Positions 6,116 through 11,864 of a stretch of 11,864 bases of DNA are shown here, piece after piece. Positions within the stretch are counted from its first letter, which is position 1. Every line of letters begins with the position of its first letter. The position numbers and the translations under genes were made by a program. Below the pieces are notes generated by a model that saw only the letters and a list, made by a program, of their open reading frames with translations, searched no databases and had not been told where the DNA came from. The stretch is from Candidatus Sericytochromatia bacterium (GTDB lineage Bacteria > Cyanobacteriota > Sericytochromatia > UBA7694 > JACMQJ01), in NCBI GenBank assembly GCA_014377055.1, contig JACMQJ010000195.1, forward strand, positions 1 through 11,864. The letters run 5' to 3'.

Positions 6116-8989
6116 ATGAGTCTTACAGGTCTTGGAAATAAATTAGATAATTCATATATTCCAACAAAGTTAGCTAGTACAAAAGGTATTGTGAAAGATG
6201 GGACTACAACTGATAATGTCCTTGACCTTTCGGGCGATCCTAAACAAATAGCAAATGAAATATTAAATCAAGATGTTAGCAAAATTAAGGCTATAAATGT
6301 TAATGGTCAACTTGTTCAGTTAAAATCAGCAGATGTTGAAAAATTAATTACAGAGCTAAAAAGTAAGTGCTTTGATGGAGATAATCTTAAAGCGGATTTT
6401 AAATTTGTTAATTTTTCAAAAAGTACTGGTATATGTGTTGTTGAAAGTAAACTTGATCCAGCAGTAATTGAAAATATCAATAAAACATCCCTAACCAGTG
6501 AAAAGTTAATGTCTGATATTCCCAAATATAAAAGCCTATTGGGAATATCTATTAGTAATAGCGATACAATTACAAAACCTGATTTACATAATAAGGCTGC
6601 AGCTACCTTAATAAAAGCTGTATCAAGCTTTGACCAGCAAGTTAGTAATGTAAATAATCAAATAAAATTATTACAAAATGAATTATCAAAAAATCCAGGT
6701 GATTTAGAAATTAACAAACAAATTACTCTTTTACAAGGTCAAGCTAAAGTTCTTGCTAGTTCCAGTAATATGTTAAAAACTAATGCACAAGCACATGCTA
6801 TCATGGCAAAAATGGGTAATGGTGAAACAACAGAAACTAATAAAATACAAATCAATCAATTGGTAAGTATTAATCAAAAACTAGATACTCAGATGTCTGA
6901 GCTGAATAGTTTTATTAGTGAACAACCAAATAATTTAAGCCCTGAAATGTCTAAGGCGGTCATAGGAGTCTTAAAAAAATCTAATGAATTACATCAAAAA
7001 ATATCAGATGTTGTTAGCTTTTGTAACGATCCAAAATTAATTTCTACCCAAAAGGAGTATGGATCAGCCATTTCATTACCAGGTTTAATGGTTCAATATG
7101 ATTCATACCAAACCTTAGCTCGTAATGGTGAACACTTACGTCAAGGCGAAAAAAGAGAAGGTGATGGATCTTATCTCTCAAGCAAAAGCTTCACACCTGA
7201 TGCTAATGGGTTTAAGCTTTTTTCAGCTGCTGGTGTAGAAAATAGTAAAATTTATGCTGAAAAATTTAGCCAATTTTCTGACAAAATACATAAAATGGAT
7301 TTTAGTACTCCTACTGATTCTAATTCTGAAAAACAACATCAGCTAGAGGCAACTAAAGAAATAGAAATAGCTAAAGCTAGAGCTAGTCTTGAATCTAGTA
7401 TCAGGTCATCTTTACCAAGTCTCAAACATGATAATGTTAATCAAGTTGTTAAAATTTATATGGATGAATTTGATTTAGCTCATGCTCAATCATTAGCAAA
7501 TCAGACACAAAAGTCAGCTAATAACTTATCTATTATAGATAAACCTAATGAAGCTTTGAATGGTAAAATATTAGTAAATAATATTGAGGCAGCAAATCTT
7601 ACCGAAAATACAGGTACTAAAAGAGCTGTTGGCTTTGGGACTACAGCTAACGGTACTCTTACAGGTCAAAACACTCAAAATATTGACAATAAAGGTAAAA
7701 TTAAAACTCAGACAGAACAAGCATCTCAACGTGTTAAGAATATTTCTAGTGAACAAAAGAAAAATGAAACCAGTGATGATCAAATTAAATCTATTGATTC
7801 ACTTGAAAGTGCTGCAAATGGCTCAAAAGTTGAAATACATATAGGTATAGGAGCTAGGATAGGAACAAAAGATGATCATGTTCAAGCAAATGTTAACCTT
7901 AAGGCAATAGCTGAAAAATCCTACGGTATGGGACCAAGCTATTTATTACATCTGGACTGGAGTGCAAAGGTACAAGGTAAATTATCTTTAGGTGATGTTT
8001 TTGAGGCAGAGTTTGGGCTTCAATATCAAGCTGTTCTTGCTGGTGTTAGCTTCTCGGATACAAAAGAAGTAAGAGAATATGTCAATGCAGTAAAAGAAAT
8101 GGTTACAGCTAAGGTTTCAGGAACTGACGAAGAGCTTAAGATTGCTAGTGAAAAAGTTCATACTATTGTAACAAATCATAGTTATGAAGCTAGTAGTGTA
8201 ACTGGAGAATTAGGAAATAGTATTAAATTCGGAAAATCTGATATTTCCAAGTTCGGTAAAAAAGTCATATTAGAAAAACATGACAGTATATACAATACAT
8301 CGTGTCAAGCAGGAAGTTCTCCATCTAATCAGTGTGTAAGGGATGAATCAATTACAGGACAATTTAAATTAGGAGCTTGGGAAGGAGAGATTAAAGGGCA
8401 GAGATCAATAGAATACACAGATAAATCATTTTCAACCATTAAAAAATCAGATGTAAATGGAAAACCGATGGATCAAATTAAAACACGCACTGTTGTTGAA
8501 TTAAAAATTCCTGGTTCTGTACTTTTAAATATTCTAAAATCAGGTAATCTTGATAGCATACCTGCACCTGTTTTAAGTGGAGCTATAGCTCAGATAAGGC
8601 AAGCTAGCGGCGGTTTAGGTTTAGCCAATTTAACTGATAGCCAAGTAATAAAAAAGATAACTGATATGATTAGCATGGCAAAAACTGATGCAGCATTGAT
8701 AGGTAAGTTAGCTCCATTATCAGCAGCCGACGATAAAATTAAAGATTTGCAACGTCTAAAAAAGCCAATACCTGTAGAACTAGAAGCTGCATTTTCAGCC
8801 ACGCTTGGTTTTGAATTTGCACAATCAAATCCTGGTGAAGAATCTAAGTTTAGCCTTAGGGTAGGATTTAACGCAAAATTTGATGCTACAGCCGTCATAC
8901 CAACATCTATTCCAAGTGTTTCTATTACTGTTAATGGCGGTATGGAAATTGTTTATGCTAAATCTTATAGTTCTGAATCAGCTAAATAA
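6116..8989 (+). CDS. Large protein, helical N-terminal half and beta-rich C-terminal half, 957 aa
   Basis: Not a family I recognise. The ATG at 6116 is preceded 5 nt by AAGGAGA (6104-6110); an in-frame TTG at 6098 would place that ribosome site inside the gene. There is no signal peptide. Residues 155-310 and 375-470 are long amphipathic helices, including a degenerate repeat NQIKLLQ (181-187) and KQITLLQ (201-207). Residues 495-565 form a low-complexity N/T/Q/S/K linker. From 571 the pattern alternates polar and hydrophobic residues in long strands: VEIHIGIGARIG (572-583), LLHLDWSAKVQGKLSLGD (610-627), FEAEFGLQYQAVLAGVSF (629-646), then 745-770 and 887-948 (ELEAAFSATLGFEF, FSLRVGFNAKFDA, SVSITVNGGMEIVYA). 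Cys730 and Cys740 could form a disulphide. Inferred: an exported, surface or membrane-active protein leaving by a non-Sec route, or a large structural protein. A small acidic gene follows 24 nt later. Confidence 0.85.
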   Translation: MSLTGLGNKLDNSYIPTKLASTKGIVKDGTTTDNVLDLSGDPKQIANEILNQDVSKIKAINVNGQLVQLKSADVEKLITELKSKCFDGDNLKADFKFVNFSKSTGICVVESKLDPAVIENINKTSLTSEKLMSDIPKYKSLLGISISNSDTITKPDLHNKAAATLIKAVSSFDQQVSNVNNQIKLLQNELSKNPGDLEINKQITLLQGQAKVLASSSNMLKTNAQAHAIMAKMGNGETTETNKIQINQLVSINQKLDTQMSELNSFISEQPNNLSPEMSKAVIGVLKKSNELHQKISDVVSFCNDPKLISTQKEYGSAISLPGLMVQYDSYQTLARNGEHLRQGEKREGDGSYLSSKSFTPDANGFKLFSAAGVENSKIYAEKFSQFSDKIHKMDFSTPTDSNSEKQHQLEATKEIEIAKARASLESSIRSSLPSLKHDNVNQVVKIYMDEFDLAHAQSLANQTQKSANNLSIIDKPNEALNGKILVNNIEAANLTENTGTKRAVGFGTTANGTLTGQNTQNIDNKGKIKTQTEQASQRVKNISSEQKKNETSDDQIKSIDSLESAANGSKVEIHIGIGARIGTKDDHVQANVNLKAIAEKSYGMGPSYLLHLDWSAKVQGKLSLGDVFEAEFGLQYQAVLAGVSFSDTKEVREYVNAVKEMVTAKVSGTDEELKIASEKVHTIVTNHSYEASSVTGELGNSIKFGKSDISKFGKKVILEKHDSIYNTSCQAGSSPSNQCVRDESITGQFKLGAWEGEIKGQRSIEYTDKSFSTIKKSDVNGKPMDQIKTRTVVELKIPGSVLLNILKSGNLDSIPAPVLSGAIAQIRQASGGLGLANLTDSQVIKKITDMISMAKTDAALIGKLAPLSAADDKIKDLQRLKKPIPVELEAAFSATLGFEFAQSNPGEESKFSLRVGFNAKFDATAVIPTSIPSVSITVNGGMEIVYAKSYSSESAK

Positions 8990-9013
8990 ATTTTTTTTAA
9001 AAGGGAATTAGAT

Positions 9014-9385
9014 ATGAGCAACTCGACCATGGAAATAAAATTAAATAAAGGATTTATAACTCCACTTAATAATCAGAACATAGTTATTGAAAAAGCAAAA
9101 TTAACTTTTGAGCTTGACGATCAAGATAAGCCACTAGGAATAATTATGATTGCTGAATTTTCTCCTGATAATGCAGAAGTATTTGCTAAAATATTTCCTG
9201 ATATTCGTGATGGTTTGTCAGATAATATCCTAATTTATGAATTTGTTATGGCTAAAGATGCAATAACAAATTATCGCAATTATCTCGAAAAAAATATATC
9301 AAAAACCCAAGATTTGATAGGTGGAGGATGTCTTGAGCTACAAAACTACGAGTATTATGGTGTTAGTAGTAACCTTAAAATATAG
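9014..9385 (+). CDS. Small acidic hypothetical protein, 123 aa
   Basis: Unrecognised. AAGGGA at 9001-9006 sits 7 nt before the ATG, and the gene follows the 957-aa gene by 24 nt with no terminator, so they are probably co-transcribed. The protein is acidic (about 18 Asp/Glu against 12 Lys/Arg) and looks alpha/beta: strand-like at 7-14, 22-34 (NIVIEKAKLTFEL), 42-49 (GIIMIAEF) and 72-79, with helices around 52-60 and 81-96. It has one cysteine, in LIGGGCLEL (102-110). Small size, acidity and position after a large putative exported protein recall dedicated chaperones, or an immunity partner, but no sequence motif shows either. It ends with the window's only TAG stop, 4 nt from the convergent gene. 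Confidence 0.8.
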   Translation: MSNSTMEIKLNKGFITPLNNQNIVIEKAKLTFELDDQDKPLGIIMIAEFSPDNAEVFAKIFPDIRDGLSDNILIYEFVMAKDAITNYRNYLEKNISKTQDLIGGGCLELQNYEYYGVSSNLKI

Positions 9386-9389
9386 AAAA

Positions 9390-10421
9390 TTAATTTAGAA
9401 AAGATGTACAATAAAAAATAAATTCCCTTGATATTAACTTATCTAATTCTAAATAATCCAATAGATTTTTTATTTCTGAATCTGTAATAAGCAAATCTTG
9501 TTTTGATTTTTCTATTAAAATTATATTTTCTATAATGTTATATTCACTAATATTTAATTTTTTAATGTCAAAATAAGGTTTTTTTAATACTAGATTAAAT
9601 AATAGCTCTAATTTAAGATTATTTGTCAAATTATCTATCATTGACTTAACCTCTTTATTAAAAGTATTATAATCTTTGATTAGTATTTTTATATAAAATT
9701 TGATTAATCTTTCCCTGTAGTCAAATTTTATATAAACATCAAAAAAAGTAATCATAGCATTAATATACTCAAAATCTATTAGATTTGATTCTGATTTGTA
9801 ATCGAGTAAACCATTAATTAATTCTAAAGCTTGCTCTGGGTCGCCCAAACTAACTAAACAACCAGATTCTTCGATTATTAATGAAGCATTTTCAGGATCT
9901 AAATTTTGTAAAAGCTTGATATTTTTCAATAATTCAATATATTGATTACTTTCTTTTAGAAGAGAGATTAAGTACCTATATATACTTAAGTCATAAATGC
10001 CAAGATCTAATATTTTTTTTACTTCCATAATTGCTAGAATATTTTCTTTTTTATTAACATAAAATTTAGCGAGCTCTATTCTAAAACTAATATCATCAGT
10101 CCTTAGGCTAATCAACTCTTTAAGTGATGACTCTACTCTTGAGCTTCTTTTGAGCTTTGAGCATAAACTATAGATTTGATAAAGTATTCTATCTTCCCAT
10201 GGAAACAAAATATAGGCTTTTTCTAGCTCTTCTAAGGCATTTAGATTTTTGATACTTTTTTCTAAAGACTCTGAAATTAAGAGTATAAGTTTTACATATA
10301 TTTCATATTGCTCTTTATTTTTTGGATTTAGCTTTTTTAGTAATATTTTTGCATTTTTTTCTGCTATAAGATATTGTCTTTTTTTTATAAAATGCTCAAT
10401 TCCTACTATTTCTTTTTCCAT
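9390..10421 (-). CDS. TPR-repeat protein, 343 aa
   Basis: An all-helical protein with degenerate tetratricopeptide repeats. Repeat-like hairpins are visible at about 59-74, 75-108, 111-144 (ISFRIELAKFYVNKKENILA, then a helix ending LDLG), 145-177 (ending LQNLDPEN) and 178-210 (ESGCLVSLGDPEQALELING). The spacing close to 33-34 residues and endings such as LDPEN are typical. The C-terminal 130 residues are leucine/isoleucine/lysine-rich helices without clear repeats. No signal peptide or membrane helix. The function is not known; TPR scaffolds bind partner proteins. The start lies 2 nt after the stop of the 358-aa gene and has no strong ribosome site of its own, so it is probably expressed by translational coupling and its partner is probably that protein. 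Confidence 0.85.
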   Translation of the reverse strand: MEKEIVGIEHFIKKRQYLIAEKNAKILLKKLNPKNKEQYEIYVKLILLISESLEKSIKNLNALEELEKAYILFPWEDRILYQIYSLCSKLKRSSRVESSLKELISLRTDDISFRIELAKFYVNKKENILAIMEVKKILDLGIYDLSIYRYLISLLKESNQYIELLKNIKLLQNLDPENASLIIEESGCLVSLGDPEQALELINGLLDYKSESNLIDFEYINAMITFFDVYIKFDYRERLIKFYIKILIKDYNTFNKEVKSMIDNLTNNLKLELLFNLVLKKPYFDIKKLNISEYNIIENIILIEKSKQDLLITDSEIKNLLDYLELDKLISREFIFYCTSFLN

Positions 10422-10423
10422 AT

Positions 10424-11500
10424 TTAAAATATCAAATCAAATAATTTTGTGGTTATTACAAAATCATTTACATTAAATTTATCTTTGATCGGATCAAGAA
10501 ATCTTTCCTTTGCAACTTTTTTCTTATCTTTAACATTTTCCAATTTAGTAGTAAAAATTTTTTCTGAATAGGCATAAAATTGTAAAAAATTACTAATTAA
10601 TTTTTTTTGCAAATCTATTAGTATACTTGTTTCATTAGATGATTGTGTAATTAAACGAATAGAAGTAATAAAATTATTAATTAAGGGATAGGCTAACAAA
10701 AGAACTGAAATTTGATTTATTAAGCTTGTAAGATTCAAAAGATTTTCAAGAGGAAAGAGCTGAAAATCTTTTACACTATTGATTAAAATTTCTTGTTCAG
10801 TCAAAATATTAGAAAAATTTTCTGTAAATTCGTCAACCTTAGATATTAATGTATTCTTTTCATAATTAGTTTTTATTAATAAAATCTCATGTTCTATATC
10901 TTTAATATTTTGAGATCTAATTACATACATTTCAGATAGATATTTTTCAGACTCAATAAGTTCATGTATGTTTTTATCTAACTCAATTTTTAATTTTTCT
11001 ATCTGATTAAATTTTTCAATAAAGAACAACTTTGAAAGATAATAGCGAGATTTATTTAATTGAAAATTTATTTTTGATTGTTCATGGATAATTTTATTAA
11101 AAAATGACATTATAGAAGAGTGAAAAGTCTCAAGCTCTAATTTAAAACTATCATCCAATACTCTATTTGTTATTTTATCAGAATTAAAAAAGTGATGATT
11201 GGATATAAGTCTATTCTCTTCAATAAATTGTTTTATTGTATCATTATCTTTTCTATGGTTAATATATTTGTTTATTTCGATAATTATCTCTAGGTCTTGA
11301 TATAAGCTATCATTTAAATCAAAAATAGTATTTGTAACTATTTCGGTTTGCATTTCTTTTTCAAGTTTATTAAAGTTTTCTTCTGATTTTAAACATATTT
11401 CTTGTACATTAAATAATATTTCATCAAAAATATAGGGTAAATAAGTTGATAAATCACTTATGATTTCAATCTTTTGATTATTTGTAACAGATAAACTCAT
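10424..11500 (-). CDS. Helical, coiled-coil-rich hypothetical protein, 358 aa
   Basis: No family recognised. The start is supported by GAGG on the - strand (11507-11510), 6 nt before the ATG. The protein is almost wholly helical and rich in Ile, Leu, Lys, Glu and Asn. Coiled-coil-like stretches occur at about 38-80 and 140-230 (heptad-like FNQIEKLKIELDKNIHELIE at 164-183). A more hydrophobic segment lies at 252-285 (LLNLTSLINQISVLLLAYPL and on), too broken by polar residues for a sure membrane helix but able to pack on a membrane or partner. The first eight residues are Ser/Thr/Asn-rich. It heads a two-gene operon with the 343-aa TPR protein and has a good promoter. A structural or scaffold role with the TPR partner is plausible, not shown. 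Confidence 0.82.
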   Translation of the reverse strand: MSLSVTNNQKIEIISDLSTYLPYIFDEILFNVQEICLKSEENFNKLEKEMQTEIVTNTIFDLNDSLYQDLEIIIEINKYINHRKDNDTIKQFIEENRLISNHHFFNSDKITNRVLDDSFKLELETFHSSIMSFFNKIIHEQSKINFQLNKSRYYLSKLFFIEKFNQIEKLKIELDKNIHELIESEKYLSEMYVIRSQNIKDIEHEILLIKTNYEKNTLISKVDEFTENFSNILTEQEILINSVKDFQLFPLENLLNLTSLINQISVLLLAYPLINNFITSIRLITQSSNETSILIDLQKKLISNFLQFYAYSEKIFTTKLENVKDKKKVAKERFLDPIKDKFNVNDFVITTKLFDLIF

Positions 11501-11535
11501 CTAAAGCCTCATAATTAATTTAGATTACAAAAAAT

Positions 11536-11565
11536 ATTATACAATCAATCATCAAAAAATGTTAA
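11536..11565 (-). promoter_or_regulatory. Sigma70-type promoter of the 358/343-aa operon
   Basis: On the - strand, TTAACA (11560-11565, five of six matches to TTGACA) and TATAAT (11536-11541, perfect) are 18 nt apart. Transcription would start near 11529, leaving about 28 nt of leader before the ATG with its GAGG ribosome site. This is the best-formed promoter in the window. Confidence 0.65.
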
Positions 11566-11584
11566 CTTAAAATTAAATAGGCTT

Positions 11585-11864
11585 TTAGACAACTATATTT
11601 AACTTACCTGACTTTTCCAACTCAATTAAATAATTGATTACGTTTTGACTAATAGACTCTTCAACCTGTATTATTAGTTCAACTTTATCATTGTATTGAA
11701 TGTCATTTATTTCAGCAAATAGGCTTTTTAGTTTATATTTTAGTTGCTCAACATAATCATAGGTCGTTATTATTTTGTATTTACAAAATTCCAAAAGAAC
11801 GCTCAAATTAGATGTATTTATTGCCTGTTCAGTACTTTCAGAATAAGCATCTATTAACCCTCTA
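11585..11864 (-). CDS. yigZ: IMPACT/YigZ family protein, C-terminal part (cut by window edge)
   Basis: The reading frame stays open to the last base, so this is the 3' end of a gene that begins beyond the window; 92 residues are visible. They begin RGLIDAYSESTEQAI, matching the conserved GLxRAY-x5-A block that ends the IMPACT (UPF0029) domain. They continue into a DUF1949-like ferredoxin-fold domain: TTYDYVEQLKYKLKSLFAEI, then NDIQYNDKVELIIQVEE and a helix before the last strand LNIVV. Family members are conserved cytoplasmic proteins linked to ribosomes or translation stress (human IMPACT, E. coli YigZ); the bacterial function is poorly known. A TTG at 11804-11806 is inside the gene, not a start. 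The stop lies 84 nt before the promoter-led operon on the same strand, and I see no clear hairpin terminator between them. Confidence 0.75.
   Translation of the reverse strand, partial: RGLIDAYSESTEQAINTSNLSVLLEFCKYKIITTYDYVEQLKYKLKSLFAEINDIQYNDKVELIIQVEESISQNVINYLIELEKSGKLNIVV

Noticed and set aside
7571..8898. Open frames on both strands inside the 957-aa gene (7571-7783, 7584-7844, 8590-8898)
   Set aside because: They lie wholly within a well-supported gene, lack ribosome sites, and encode biased sequences typical of shadow frames.
11804..11806. TTG as the start of a 73-aa gene at the right edge
   Set aside because: The frame is open to the window end and the residues before it match the YigZ family block GLxxAY, so it is internal to a truncated gene.
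1..11864. tRNA or rRNA genes, CRISPR arrays, insertion sequences, transposase or integrase genes
   Set aside because: I found no cloverleaf with tRNA consensus bases, no regularly spaced repeat array, and no recombinase motifs; the island reading rests on gene content only.

Overview
The window is very A+T-rich (clearly well over two thirds by eye) and densely coded in the standard bacterial code. Twelve genes are supported, ten of them ending in TAA, one in TAG and one partial gene also ending in TAA; no gene ends in TGA. Strong Shine-Dalgarno sites precede most starts. A complete MurF shows a peptidoglycan-making bacterium. Low G+C, TPR proteins and the overall style would suit a gut Melainabacteria-type (Gastranaerophilales) genome, but nothing here fixes the lineage, so that is only a guess.

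Left part (1-3890), all on the + strand, looks like an accessory island. A 143-aa orphan gene closes with an intrinsic terminator. After a 200-bp spacer carrying two copies of a 14-bp direct repeat comes a tight three-gene unit: a DUF4258 protein, a DUF262 (GmrS/SspE-like N-terminal fold) protein with a C-terminal zinc knuckle that looks like a nuclease-dead HNH, and an HhH-GPD fold protein that keeps the lysine and aspartate expected of a bifunctional DNA glycosylase/AP lyase. A long hairpin and a 135-aa orphan gene follow. The DUF262 plus HhH-glycosylase pairing is the best candidate in the window for an undescribed system, probably one acting against modified foreign DNA; that role is inferred.

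Middle part (3909-5443): murF lies on the - strand, tail to tail with the island, and is divergent from the next block.

Right-centre (5444-9385), + strand: a 181-aa TPR protein, a 957-aa protein with a helical N-terminal half and a beta-rich C-terminal half but no signal peptide, and a 123-aa acidic protein. The arrangement of TPR protein, large protein and small acidic protein suggests an exported or structural protein with helpers, but no known family was recognised.

Right end (9390-11864), - strand: a promoter-led two-gene operon (358-aa coiled-coil/helical protein, then a 343-aa TPR protein, 2 nt apart), and upstream of it the C-terminal part of an IMPACT/YigZ family gene cut by the window edge. 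The small acidic gene and the TPR gene converge with only 4 nt between their stop codons.
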